Positions 33,307 to 41,937 of a stretch of DNA of 64,000 nt are shown here, one piece after another. Position numbers and translations under genes: made by a program. This DNA is from Pseudoduganella umbonata. GTDB lineage: Bacteria > Pseudomonadota > Gammaproteobacteria > Burkholderiales > Burkholderiaceae_D. Positions within the stretch are counted from its first letter, which is position 1; the number at the start of each line of letters is the position of its first letter. The notes under the pieces were generated by a model, which searched no databases, was not told where the DNA came from, and saw only the letters and a list, made by a program, of their open reading frames with translations. Where the stretch lies: contig NZ_JACHXS010000016.1 of the NCBI RefSeq assembly GCF_014192225.1, positions 1-64,000 on the forward strand, written 5' to 3'.

Positions 33307-34347
33307 TTACTTGCGCATGGCGTCCGCGCAATCGCGAACGAGCGCGGGGCCCGCGTAAATCAGGCCGCTGTACAACTGCACGAGTTGCGCGCCGGCGTCG
33401 ATCTTGACCTTGGCATCCGCGCCGCGCATGATGCCGCCCACGCCGATGATCGGCAGGGCACCGCCCAGCTCCGCCTTCAGCAGGCGGATGACGCGGTTCG
33501 ACAGCTCGAACACGGGTGCGCCGGACAGGCCGCCCGCTTCGGCGCCGTGCTGCATGCCTTCCACGGCGCTGCGCGACAGCGTGGTATTCGTCGCGATCAC
33601 GCCGTCGATGTTGTGGCGCACCAGCGCGTCCGCGATGTTCTTGACCTGTTCCTCATCCATGTCCGGCGCGATCTTCAGTGCCAGCGGCACATAGCGCTTG
33701 TGCTGGTCGGCCAGGCGCCCTTGCGCATCCTTCAGCTGCGCCAGCAGGCCATCGAGTTCGGAGCCGCCCTGCAGCTGGCGCAGGTTCTTCGTGTTCGGCG
33801 ACGAGATGTTCACCGTCACGTAGCTGGCATACGGATAGACCTTCTGCAGGCAGTGCAGGTAATCGTCGGCGGCACGTTCGATCGGCGTATCGGCATTCTT
33901 GCCGATGTTCAGGCCCAGCACGCCTTCCTTGTTCTGGTAGAAGCGCGACGATTGCACGTTCGCCACGAACGCGTCGACGCCGCCGTTGTTGAAGCCCATG
34001 CGGTTGATGATGCCGTGCGCGGCCGGCAGGCGGAACATGCGCGGCTTCGGGTTGCCGGGCTGGGCGCGCGGTGTCACGGTGCCCACCTCGATCGAACCGA
34101 AGCCCAGGTCGGCCAGCGCGTCGATGTAGGCGCCATCCTTGTCCAGGCCCGCGGCCAGGCCCACCGGGTTCTTGAAGAGCAGGCCCATCACCGTGCGCGG
34201 GTCGGCCTTCGGCTGTTGCACGATGGTGCGCATCAGGCCGAGCCTGGACAGGCGCTTCAGGTTGTCGAGGGTGAAATGGTGCGCGGACTCGGCATCCATC
34301 GAAAACAGCGCCGGACGCGCGAGGGAATACAGGAATTTGTCGGACAT
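33307..34347 (-). CDS. pyrD: Dihydroorotate dehydrogenase (quinone), class 2
   Basis: 346 residues. Oxidises dihydroorotate to orotate in pyrimidine synthesis and passes electrons to quinone at the inner membrane. An N-terminal membrane-docking helix (about 1-40) precedes the FMN barrel with LAAGLDKDGAYIDAL, FGSIEVGTVTPRAQPGNPKPRMFRLP, NISSPNTKNLRQLQ with the catalytic Ser, and IGVGGIMRG. All class-2 features are present. Confidence 0.96.
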   Translation of the reverse strand: MSDKFLYSLARPALFSMDAESAHHFTLDNLKRLSRLGLMRTIVQQPKADPRTVMGLLFKNPVGLAAGLDKDGAYIDALADLGFGSIEVGTVTPRAQPGNPKPRMFRLPAAHGIINRMGFNNGGVDAFVANVQSSRFYQNKEGVLGLNIGKNADTPIERAADDYLHCLQKVYPYASYVTVNISSPNTKNLRQLQGGSELDGLLAQLKDAQGRLADQHKRYVPLALKIAPDMDEEQVKNIADALVRHNIDGVIATNTTLSRSAVEGMQHGAEAGGLSGAPVFELSNRVIRLLKAELGGALPIIGVGGIMRGADAKVKIDAGAQLVQLYSGLIYAGPALVRDCADAMRK

Positions 34348-34466
34348 GAGGGCAATCTAGTGAGGTGCAATCTGGAAGTGGATTGCGGATTGCCCGGTAT
34401 TCTACAAGTAAACAGCGCCGCCGCCGCGCGGCGGCCCCTTGCTCGGCGGCCCTTATGCGGCAGTCC

Positions 34467-35204
34467 TTACTCGGCCAGACGCGGCATCACGGCCCACACG
34501 CCCTTGCGGCGCGCTTCCAGCGGCTGGAACTTGATCTTGTAGCTCATCTTCGGGCTTTCCTCGATCCAGTAGCCCAGGTATACATAGGGCAGGCCCAGTT
34601 CGCGTGCCTGCTGGATCTGCCACAGCACATTGTAGGTGCCGAACGAGGCGCCCGGCAGGTCCGGGTCGAAGAACGTGTACACGGAGGACAGGCCGTCGGA
34701 CAGGACGTCGATGATCGACACCATGCGCAGCGTGCCGTCCGGCGCGCGGAATTCCACCAGCCGCGTATTGACGCGGCTTTGCAGCAGGAACTGCGCATAC
34801 TGGTCGCGGCTGTCCTGGTCCATGCCGCCGCCGGCGTGGCGCGTACTCTGGTAGCGCAGGTACAGTGCATAGTGCTCGTCCGAGAAGGACAGCGTGGCGA
34901 CGCCCGTGCTCAGGTCGTTGTGCCGTGCCCAGGCGCGGCGCTGGCCCCGGGTGGGTACGAATTCGTCGGCCACCACGCGCACGGGAATACAAGCCTGGCA
35001 ACCGTCGCAATAGGGCCGGTACGTAAAGATGCCGCTGCGCCGGAAGCCATTACGCACCAGTTCGGAATACACGTCCGCATTGATCAGGTGCGACGGCGTG
35101 GCGACCTGGGAGCGTGCCTGGCGCGTTTCCAGGTAACTGCACGGGTAGGGCGCGGTGGTATAGAACTGGAGCGCGGCAAAGGGAAGGTCGTTCAGCTGCG
35201 TCAT
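34467..35204 (-). CDS. bpt: Bacterial protein-arginyl/leucyl transferase (Bpt/ATE family)
   Basis: 245 residues. Aminoacyl-tRNA-protein transferase of the ATE superfamily. The bacterial Bpt members attach Leu to N-terminal Asp/Glu. The conserved Cys set is present (C22 in APYPCSYL; C66, C69 and C72 in YCDGCQACIPVRV), as are FRRSGIFTYRP, and YVYLGYWIEESPKMSYK near the end. Directly beside aat, so two branches of the N-degron pathway are encoded together. Confidence 0.93.
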   Translation of the reverse strand: MTQLNDLPFAALQFYTTAPYPCSYLETRQARSQVATPSHLINADVYSELVRNGFRRSGIFTYRPYCDGCQACIPVRVVADEFVPTRGQRRAWARHNDLSTGVATLSFSDEHYALYLRYQSTRHAGGGMDQDSRDQYAQFLLQSRVNTRLVEFRAPDGTLRMVSIIDVLSDGLSSVYTFFDPDLPGASFGTYNVLWQIQQARELGLPYVYLGYWIEESPKMSYKIKFQPLEARRKGVWAVMPRLAE

Positions 35205-35308
35205 GCAGAACCTGTCGGTGGAATGGCGGTTGTTCGTATCATAGCGCGTTCAGGGAAGCCACTGTGTTCGCCGTCACACCAAGCCCGGGTGCCCGGCCGG
35301 CCGTTGAC

Positions 35309-36049
35309 TCAGTTGCCTGTCCCGCCGCCGGCCACCATCGGCGGTATCGGCCGCCAGTCGCGAATCCGGGGCTTGGCGATGGCCCGCTTCAGGTGATCGA
35401 GGAAGGCCGCACGGGGGATGGGACGCGCGCCCAGCGACGCCAGGTGCCCCGTCTCCTGCTGGCAGTCGATCATCTGCACGCCATGCCGCGCCAGGAAGTG
35501 CACCAGGTAGGCCAGGGCCACCTTCGACGCGTCCGACACCCGCGCGAACATCGATTCGCCGTAGAACATCTGGCCGATCGACACGCCGTAGGCGCCGCCC
35601 ACCAGCTCGCCATCGAGCCACACTTCGCACGAATGGGCAAAGCCCAGCGCATGCAAGCCCGTGTAGCCACGAATGATGTCTTCCGAGATCCACGTGCCGG
35701 GGCCGTCGCGCCGCGGCGCCGCGCAGGCCCGCATCACCTCCTCGAACGCGCTGTCGAAGCGCACCTGCCAGCGCCCGTCCGTGCGGCCGCTCTTTTCCAC
35801 CTTCTTCAGCGTTTTGGCCAGGCTCGGCGATATCTTGAACTCGGCCGTATGCAGCACCATGCGCGGGTCCGTGCTCCACCACAGGATCGGCTGGCCTTCC
35901 GAGAACCACGGAAAAATGCCGCGCTGGTAAGCCGCCAGCAGCCGCTCGGGCGACAGGTCGCCGCCGGCGGCCAGCAAACCGGGCGCTTCGGTGGTCAGCG
36001 CTTCGGCGACATCGGGGAACGGAGTGTGGGCGCCGAGCCAGGGGATCAT
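35309..36049 (-). CDS. aat: Leucyl/phenylalanyl-tRNA-protein transferase
   Basis: 246 residues from ATG 36049. Adds Leu/Phe to N-terminal Arg/Lys of proteins for ClpS-ClpAP degradation. The N-terminus contains FPDVAEALTTEAPGLLAAGGDLSPERLLAAYQRGIFPWF. The GNAT-like core has ISEDIIRGYTGLHALGFAHSCEVW and MIDCQQETGHLASLGARPIPRAAF. The start overlaps the stop of the Nudix gene by 4 bp (ATGA). Confidence 0.96.
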   Translation of the reverse strand: MIPWLGAHTPFPDVAEALTTEAPGLLAAGGDLSPERLLAAYQRGIFPWFSEGQPILWWSTDPRMVLHTAEFKISPSLAKTLKKVEKSGRTDGRWQVRFDSAFEEVMRACAAPRRDGPGTWISEDIIRGYTGLHALGFAHSCEVWLDGELVGGAYGVSIGQMFYGESMFARVSDASKVALAYLVHFLARHGVQMIDCQQETGHLASLGARPIPRAAFLDHLKRAIAKPRIRDWRPIPPMVAGGGTGN

Positions 36050-36618
36050 GAGTCGCCGCGCATCGGGCGCGTGATGTCCTGGGCATGAAAACCGTAGTGG
36101 CCGCCTTCCAGTACCTTCGCGCGGTCGGCAAAGAAGTACTCCAGCGTGGTGCGGATCGTGGGGAAGGCCAGGTCGTCCCACGGGATCTCGCTCTCCGTGA
36201 ACATTTGTACATCGAGGCTTTCCTCGCCGGGCGCGAAATCCAGGTCGCGCAGCGTGGCCAGGTAGAACATGTGCACCTGGTGTACGTGCTTCACATTGAG
36301 CAGCGTAAACAGGGCGCCAAGCTCGATGTTGGCGCCCGCTTCCTCTTCCGTTTCGCGCTGCGCCGCATCGCCCGTGGTTTCGTTGTTTTCCATGAAGCCG
36401 GCCGGCAGCGTCCAGTAGCCGTAGCGCGGCTCGATGGCGCGGCGGCACAGCAGTACGCGCAGCTCGCCGTCGCGTTCCCACACGGGGATCGTACCGATCA
36501 CCATCTTTGGATTCTGGTAGTGGATCGTCGCGCACTGGGGGCAGACGTAGCGGGGGCGGTTATCGCCGGCCGGCACCATCAGCTCGACCGGGTGGGCGCA
36601 TTCGGAACAGAATTTCAT
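36046..36618 (-). CDS. Zn-ribbon Nudix hydrolase (NudC-like)
   Basis: 190 residues. The N-terminal zinc ribbon (C4, C7, C26, C29) and the Nudix box (74-96; G-x5-E-x7-R-E-x2-E-E-x-G with RETEEEAG) are intact. It hydrolyses a nucleoside diphosphate derivative. It is shorter than E. coli NudC and lacks its N-terminal domain, so NADH/ADP-ribose is a guess. First gene of the Nudix-aat-bpt-pyrD-tas run. Confidence 0.9.
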   Translation of the reverse strand: MKFCSECAHPVELMVPAGDNRPRYVCPQCATIHYQNPKMVIGTIPVWERDGELRVLLCRRAIEPRYGYWTLPAGFMENNETTGDAAQRETEEEAGANIELGALFTLLNVKHVHQVHMFYLATLRDLDFAPGEESLDVQMFTESEIPWDDLAFPTIRTTLEYFFADRAKVLEGGHYGFHAQDITRPMRGDS

Positions 36619-36771
36619 ACAGTTCGGTATCGGTTGTCGTTTGCCTACTTTACACTGTTTGACGGGCCGCGCGGAACTGCCGGCGCGGTCTCGGCAGCAC
36701 CTCGCCGGCTGTCGTCCGGCCCCGCCATCAGGTATATAGCCGATCTATCATGCGGAAAACGAGCATAAATA

Positions 36772-36800
36772 TTGCCTAAACTCGCGGAAGGCCGTATAAT
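36772..36800 (+). promoter_or_regulatory. Promoter of initiator tRNA gene
   Basis: TTGCCT (36772-36777), 17-bp spacer, perfect TATAAT (36795-36800), 13 bp before the mature tRNA start. Confidence 0.8.
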
Positions 36801-36813
36801 TCATTCCATCAGA

Positions 36814-36890
36814 CGCGGGGTGGAGCAGTCTGGCAGCTCGTCGGGCTCATAACCCGAAGGTCACAGGTTCAAATCCTGTCCCCGCAACCA
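36814..36890 (+). tRNA. tRNA-fMet (CAU), initiator
   Basis: 77 nt with encoded CCA. The acceptor stem CGCGGGG/CCCCGCA leaves an unpaired C1:A72, and the anticodon stem has three G:C pairs (GGG/CCC) around CAU at 36848-36850. Both are hallmarks of bacterial initiator tRNA. Its own strong promoter and a terminator flank it. Confidence 0.97.
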
Positions 36891-36899
36891 AATTCTAGG

Positions 36900-36933
36900 A
36901 AGCCGTCATTGTGAAAACGATGACGGCTTTTTG
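36900..36933 (+). terminator. Terminator of the tRNA gene
   Basis: AAGCCGTCAT and ATGACGGCTT pair across a 10-base loop, ending in TTTTT, 10 bp after CCA. Confidence 0.9.
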
Positions 36934-37121
36934 CATTGGGGCCTTCTCATTGTTGCCGATCCGGGCGCAAGCGCAGGAACTGTCGCGCTCATCGACCATT
37001 CGCCGTTCGGCCTGGTTTAGTTTCCGTCAAGCCAGACCCACCATCGTGAATGTCCTTTTCCAGTCAGCTATTTTCGGGTCTCATCTGTACAATTGCTATT
37101 TCGTAAATCGAGGTGGCTGGC

Positions 37122-37709
37122 ATGATGGTAGCGACGCGCCGCGTTCATTCCCTAGCAGGATTGGCAGCAGTGCTGGGCCTGCATGCCTGTTTCCTGTATC
37201 TGCTATCGATCGAACAGGCCGGTACCGAAAAAGCCGCAGCGACGCGTTATTCGCAGCTGCGGTTTATTCTCCCGCCGCTGCCGAAACCGGCGATGAAAAT
37301 ACCGGAACCGGCGCGGATTCCCGTCGTCAAACCGCCGCGGGAAAAGACCATGACCGAGGCGACCCCGATCGAGTCTCCTTCACTACCGCCACCTGAAACT
37401 GTGCCCGCCATCGCAGCGGCCGATCCGTTCGATGAAAGTATCCGCTTCAATATCGACAGCCTGGTAAAACAGGCGGGCAAAGCGGATCGGGAAGCGCGCC
37501 CCGCCAATGAAACGCAGGCATATGGACCTGCATCCGGCTCGATGGAAGCGGTCATGACCAGGGCATTCACGGAAGCCAGACTGGCGGTGCCGCTGAAATG
37601 GTATGAGGCAGCCCGTATTTCCGAATTCAGCGCGCCGGGCGCGCGCAAGCCGATCTACCAGGTGAGACCGCATTTGGGACCTATTGCCTTTATTACCCTG
37701 ACAAGCTGA
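37122..37709 (+). CDS. Hypothetical single-span, proline-rich periplasmic protein
   Basis: 195 residues from ATG 37122, preceded by GAGG 9 bp upstream. One N-terminal membrane span (LAGLAAVLGLHACFLYLL, about 9-26), a Pro-rich stretch (PPLPKPAMKIPEP, PPREKT, SPSLPPPETVP, about 50-95), then a soluble C-terminal region. The layout is like TonB, with membrane anchor and proline-rich spacer. However, the C-terminal part has none of the TonB domain motifs present in the tonB gene at 53.5 kb. I do not recognise the family. It stands alone beside the tRNA gene. Confidence 0.7.
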   Translation: MMVATRRVHSLAGLAAVLGLHACFLYLLSIEQAGTEKAAATRYSQLRFILPPLPKPAMKIPEPARIPVVKPPREKTMTEATPIESPSLPPPETVPAIAAADPFDESIRFNIDSLVKQAGKADREARPANETQAYGPASGSMEAVMTRAFTEARLAVPLKWYEAARISEFSAPGARKPIYQVRPHLGPIAFITLTS

Positions 37710-37795
37710 CGGAAGGCACGGGGCAGCCGAAGATGGCCGGCTGCCCGCGCAGCATGGGGCGCTGAGAGCCCCATTTAAGCTTCAATCTGGTCTGT

Positions 37796-38815
37796 TCATG
37801 CTACTTTCTGGCATGATTCCACCTTGTGCAGCCATGCGATCATCTCGTTTGTCATGCCGCGTGCCACGTGAAGGACGGGTTCGTTCTCAAGGGCGGCACG
37901 GAACCGGTTGATCGTTTCCGGGTTATCGCCAACCATGTCCCGGAATAATGCATGCTTTTGACGTGCCACCGCTGTCGACTCCGGCATAATGCCTTCCGGA
38001 TCGGCCTGGAATTGGGCACGGATCGATTCGAATAAAGGATGCCATTCCTTGCCACGGGAACGCTGGTGGCGGCGCATGCGCTCCACTTCCGACGGCAACA
38101 GGTATTTTGCCCATGTGTCGAGTTTTATTTCGCCCATTATCTCGGCAATATAATCGCGCATTGCCGAACTGATGCCGGTACTCTCTTGAATTGCCGGGTC
38201 GTTGACGTGCATCGAATCGAGCCGGGCAATCAGCGACGCATCGCCGCCCGTATCGCGGTCGAGCATCGTCATCCAGCGCAGCCCCAATTGCTTGGCTTCC
38301 AGGCTGGTCGGCAATGTTTTAGCCGCCATGATATTTCCAACCTCTGCAACCAATGCTGCCCATTCGGCGCGGCATTCATCGTCGTGGACCATGCGCAGGT
38401 TTGCCAGTTCTTCCTTGGAAAAATATTGCTCGTACATTTTCATTTGCTCCAGTGTGGACAGCCATTCGGCCAATTCCGGTCGTTCGCCCCGTGCCAGCCG
38501 CGCGTGCAGCGCCGTTAAATGCGCATGCATGCGGGCCGCTTCGTCGATCTGTTTTTGCAGCGCGGCCAATTGGCGCTCGACAATGGCGAGCGGGGAAGTG
38601 CCGGAATGGGCGAGGAAATGTCCGATGTCGGCCAGCGGCATGCCGAGTTGACGCAGCGCCTGGATCTGCTGCAGGCGTGCCACGTCGTCGCGGTGATACA
38701 GCCGGTAGCCGGCATCGGTACGGACCGAAGGGCGAAGCAGGCCGATGTCGTCGTAATGGTGCAGGGCACGGACCGTCAGGCCCGCGTGTTTCGCCAGTTG
38801 TCCAATCTTCAGCAT
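37796..38815 (-). CDS. MerR family regulator with TipAS-like domain
   Basis: 339 residues. MerR winged HTH at 1-70 (IGQLAKHAGLTVRALHHYDDIGLLRPS, then DAGYRLYHRDDVARLQQI), a coiled-coil dimer helix (about 75-125), then a TipAS-like antibiotic-recognition domain (about 130-335; YEQYFSKEELANLR). Autoregulated activators of this type respond to ligands bound by the C-terminal domain. No transporter or target operon is adjacent, so the ligand is unknown. Confidence 0.9.
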   Translation of the reverse strand: MLKIGQLAKHAGLTVRALHHYDDIGLLRPSVRTDAGYRLYHRDDVARLQQIQALRQLGMPLADIGHFLAHSGTSPLAIVERQLAALQKQIDEAARMHAHLTALHARLARGERPELAEWLSTLEQMKMYEQYFSKEELANLRMVHDDECRAEWAALVAEVGNIMAAKTLPTSLEAKQLGLRWMTMLDRDTGGDASLIARLDSMHVNDPAIQESTGISSAMRDYIAEIMGEIKLDTWAKYLLPSEVERMRRHQRSRGKEWHPLFESIRAQFQADPEGIMPESTAVARQKHALFRDMVGDNPETINRFRAALENEPVLHVARGMTNEMIAWLHKVESCQKVA

Positions 38816-38892
38816 CGTCAGCTCCTCTTCGGTAAGGCCATCGTCAAGCCTGACGTTGCGAGAGGGTCAAGCGCTGCGTTGCTCGTTCAGGG

Positions 38893-39792
38893 TCAGGCGC
38901 TGTCGTCGGGTAGGGCCAGGCTGGCCCACAGGTGAGCCGCCGCCATCGTACGGTGCGGTTGATACTGTTGCAAGATCTGCTCGGTGCGGCGAATGTCAGG
39001 CTTGCCGTCTTCGCCGAGCAGGCGCTGCAGGGCGGCGCGGATGGCCACGTCGCCGTGCAGCGAACAGTCGGCATGGCCATAGCCGCGCAGCAGGCCGTAA
39101 TTGACGGTCCAGGGGCCGATGCCCTTGATGGCCAGCAGGCGCTGGCCGATCTGTTCGATGGCGTTGGCCGGGCCCGGTTCGAGATCGAGTTCGCCGCTGG
39201 CGACGAGGCCGGCGAAGCGCAGCAGCGTTTCCGCTTTCGCGCGCGAAAACTTGCGCCCCGTGAGATCCTCGGGAGCGAGGCGGGCCGCGTCCGCGGCTTC
39301 CGGGTAGCACCACAGCCCGCTGGAGTGCTGCCGCCCGGCCAGCACGATGAACGTGCGGCGCAATGCGATCGCAAAGGGCAGGTTGATCTGCTGGCCGATG
39401 ATGGCCCATGTGAGGGCTTCGAATACGGTGGCCGATTGCACGATCCGCAAGCCCGGCTGGCGGCGCACGAGGGCACCGAACAGCGGATCGGTGGCGGCAA
39501 AAGCGCAGAAGGGATCCGGATCGATGCGCAAGCCAAGGATGCTGCGGAAGGCTTCGTCGATCCGGCGCTCCAGCGCGGCGGAGACGGCACCATCGACCTG
39601 CGCGGTGCAGGCGGCTGCGGAGGGGGAGAAGTCGGCCGCCAGCACGACGGGCACGCCGTCCAGCATGACGCCCTTGCGCAGCGACGCCGGCCCGACGACC
39701 TCGGCCGTGCTTTCCGCATCGCGGCGGTGAAACGCCAGTACGTCCCCCAGGCGGTAGCCGGGCGGCAGCGATATCGTGCGGGGCAGGTTCAC
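38893..39792 (-). CDS. alkA: DNA-3-methyladenine glycosylase II (AlkA-like)
   Basis: 299 residues starting at a GTG (39792) that overlaps the stop of the upstream transporter gene (GTGA). An AlkA N-terminal domain (about 1-110) precedes a helix-hairpin-helix glycosylase fold with LLAIKGIGPWTVNYGLLRGYGHAD and a downstream Asp region (LHGDVAI). It removes alkylated bases from DNA. No Ada methyltransferase domain is fused or adjacent. Confidence 0.88.
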   Translation of the reverse strand: MNLPRTISLPPGYRLGDVLAFHRRDAESTAEVVGPASLRKGVMLDGVPVVLAADFSPSAAACTAQVDGAVSAALERRIDEAFRSILGLRIDPDPFCAFAATDPLFGALVRRQPGLRIVQSATVFEALTWAIIGQQINLPFAIALRRTFIVLAGRQHSSGLWCYPEAADAARLAPEDLTGRKFSRAKAETLLRFAGLVASGELDLEPGPANAIEQIGQRLLAIKGIGPWTVNYGLLRGYGHADCSLHGDVAIRAALQRLLGEDGKPDIRRTEQILQQYQPHRTMAAAHLWASLALPDDSA

Positions 39793-40673
39793 GCCGGCTT
39801 CGCCCTGGCGCCGAAGTTCGGCCGGTAGCCGGTGACGAGCGCGGTGCCGGCAATGACGATGGCGGCGCCGGCCACCGTGTACCAGCCCACCACTTCCTGC
39901 AGGAACAGCGCGCCCCACAGGATGCCGAACAGGGGACTGATGAAGGTGACGGTCAGCGCCGACGTCGCGCCGACATCCCGGATCAGCCCGTAGTACAGCA
40001 GATAGGCAACGCCGCTGCACAGCACACCGAGCGCGACGGCGGCGGCCATGATGCCGGCGGTCGGCTCACCGGGAGCGGGGAAGAACAGCAGCGAGGGCAG
40101 GACCAGCAGCGCCGCCGTCCACATGCTGCCGTGCGCGTTGGCGAACGGCTCGACGGCCGGCGCCGCCCTGGCGTACGTGCTGGCGATGCCGTAATTGAAC
40201 GATGCGAACAGCGCCGCGGCGATGGCCAGCCCGGCGCCTTCGCGCGAGCTGACGTGGTCGAAGCCGACCAGCAGCGCCACGCCGGCGGTGCCCAGCACGA
40301 TTCCCAGCAGCACGCGCGCGCTCACCATCTGCCGCTGCCATACCGCCCCGATCAGGGCGCCCCACATGGGAGCCGTGGCATTCAGCACGGCCAGCACGGA
40401 AGCGGACAGGGTACGCGCCGACCATGCGAACAGCAGGAACGGCAGCGCGGAATTGAAGAAACCGAGGATGACGTAGTGTTTCCAGTGGCGCTTCCAGTCC
40501 AGCGGCTTCTTCATCAGCAGCGCGATCGCCGCCAGGAACAGCGCGGCGAATACCACGCGGTATTCGATCAGTACCGCAGGCCCCAGCACGGGCGCGGCGA
40601 TGCGCATGAACAGAAACGAGCCGCCCCAGATGGACGCGAGCAGGATGAGGCGAAACAGGTTGGCGGTGGACAT
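39789..40673 (-). CDS. EamA/DMT-family transporter
   Basis: 294 residues, ten predicted membrane helices in two EamA repeats (LILLASIWGGSFLFMRIAAP; LGVLCSGVAYLLYYGLIRDVGATSALTVTFISPLFGILWGALFLQEVV). Substrate unknown. Upstream partner of alkA in a coupled two-gene operon, an unexpected pairing. Confidence 0.9.
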   Translation of the reverse strand: MSTANLFRLILLASIWGGSFLFMRIAAPVLGPAVLIEYRVVFAALFLAAIALLMKKPLDWKRHWKHYVILGFFNSALPFLLFAWSARTLSASVLAVLNATAPMWGALIGAVWQRQMVSARVLLGIVLGTAGVALLVGFDHVSSREGAGLAIAAALFASFNYGIASTYARAAPAVEPFANAHGSMWTAALLVLPSLLFFPAPGEPTAGIMAAAVALGVLCSGVAYLLYYGLIRDVGATSALTVTFISPLFGILWGALFLQEVVGWYTVAGAAIVIAGTALVTGYRPNFGARAKPA

Positions 40674-40689
40674 GGCACTTGTCGTTATT

Positions 40690-40835
40690 GTTCAGCCCGT
40701 GTCACCACGGGGTCAGGCACGTTTGTTGATACGGGTTCGTCTTTAGTAAGACCGAATCGTCTTTAGTAAGACCGATAATACGGCTGAGCCCGTGTCCACT
40801 TCCGTGCCTGGCACCGGGGTGGACACAAGCTGGAC
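40690..40835. repeat. Repeat-rich intergenic region
   Basis: A 19-bp sequence (TCGTCTTTAGTAAGACCGA) occurs twice at 40737-40755 and 40757-40775. It is flanked by CCCGTGTCACCACGGGGTCA (from about 40696) and CCCGTGTCCAC, with CGTGCCTGGCACCGGGGTGG further on. The flanks are diverged copies of the dispersed palindrome family, in inverted orientation around the tandem 19-mers. Confidence 0.75.
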
Positions 40836-40890
40836 CGTAGATGCGACTGTGGTCTTGATTGTGGTGGCGATTGTCGCCGCGGGGCGAGAG

Positions 40891-41925
40891 CTACGCTGCC
40901 CGGATCTTGCTGTCGAATTCGGCGGCACAGACATTGCCGCCCGGCGCCTCGAGTGCGGCGGCGTGGTTGACCTGCAGCGACGACGGCACGCCGTTCTTCA
41001 CCGCCGTCATCTCGGCCAGGATCGAAATGGCGATCTCGGAAGGTGTCTTGCTGCCGATGTACAGGCCGACCGGCCCATGCAGCCGGGCCAGCTGCGCTTC
41101 GGTCAGGTCGAACTGCAGCAGCCGTTCGCGCCGCTTGGCATTGTTGGCGCGCGAGCCGATCGCGCCGACGTAGAACGCTTCGGATTTCAGCGCTTCCATC
41201 AAGGCCAGGTCGTCCAGCTTCGGATCGTGGGTCAGCGCGATCACGGCGCTGCGCCGGTCCAGCCGCATGTCGACGACCAGGTCGTCCGGCATCGCATGCA
41301 CCAGGCGCACGTCGGGCAGTGTCCAGCCGGAGCGGTACTCCTCGCGCGGATCGCAGACGGTCACGTGGTAATCCATCGCGGTGGCGATCTGCGCGACGAA
41401 GCGCGACAGTTGTCCTGCGCCGATGATCAGCAGCCGCCAGCGCGGGCCGTGCTGGGTGACCAGCTCTTCGTCCGTGCGGGTCAGCACGTTGCCGGCGACG
41501 GCGCGGTCGAGCCGCACGGCGCCGGTGCGCAGGTCGAGCCGGCGCTCCACCAGCTGGTGCTGCTCCAGCCGGTCGAGCAGTTCGGCGATGCGGCTTGCCG
41601 CCGACAGCGGTTCGAGGGCCAGTTCGATGGTGCCGCCGCACGGCAGCCCGAAGCGGTGCGCTTCGTCGGCGGTGATGCCGTAGCTGACGATTTCCGGCAG
41701 TTCGCGCGTGATGCCTTCGCGCCGCACGCGGTCGATCAGGTCGTCCTCGATGCAGCCGCCGGAAACGGAACCGACGACGCGGCCGTCGTCGCAGATGGCG
41801 AGCGTGGCGCCGACCGGGCGGGGGCTCGAGCCCCATGTGCGGATCACGGTGACGAGTTCGCAGCGGTGCCCGGCCGCGATCCACGCGGCGCTGGTCTTGA
41901 GTACTTCGAGATCGATGCTGTCCAT
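40891..41925 (-). CDS. XdhC/CoxI family molybdenum-enzyme maturation protein
   Basis: 344 residues. An N-terminal XdhC domain (VLKTSAAWIAAGHRCELVTVIRTWGSSPRPVGA, SGGCIEDDLIDRV) and a C-terminal Rossmann domain (LLIIGAGQLSRFVAQIATAMDYHVTVCDPREEYR; YVGAIGSRANNAKRRERL) are intact. XdhC inserts sulfurated molybdenum cofactor into xanthine dehydrogenase-type enzymes. No xdhAB or coxLMS gene is in the window, so its client is elsewhere. Confidence 0.92.
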   Translation of the reverse strand: MDSIDLEVLKTSAAWIAAGHRCELVTVIRTWGSSPRPVGATLAICDDGRVVGSVSGGCIEDDLIDRVRREGITRELPEIVSYGITADEAHRFGLPCGGTIELALEPLSAASRIAELLDRLEQHQLVERRLDLRTGAVRLDRAVAGNVLTRTDEELVTQHGPRWRLLIIGAGQLSRFVAQIATAMDYHVTVCDPREEYRSGWTLPDVRLVHAMPDDLVVDMRLDRRSAVIALTHDPKLDDLALMEALKSEAFYVGAIGSRANNAKRRERLLQFDLTEAQLARLHGPVGLYIGSKTPSEIAISILAEMTAVKNGVPSSLQVNHAAALEAPGGNVCAAEFDSKIRAA

Positions 41926-41937
41926 GGCCGGACTATA

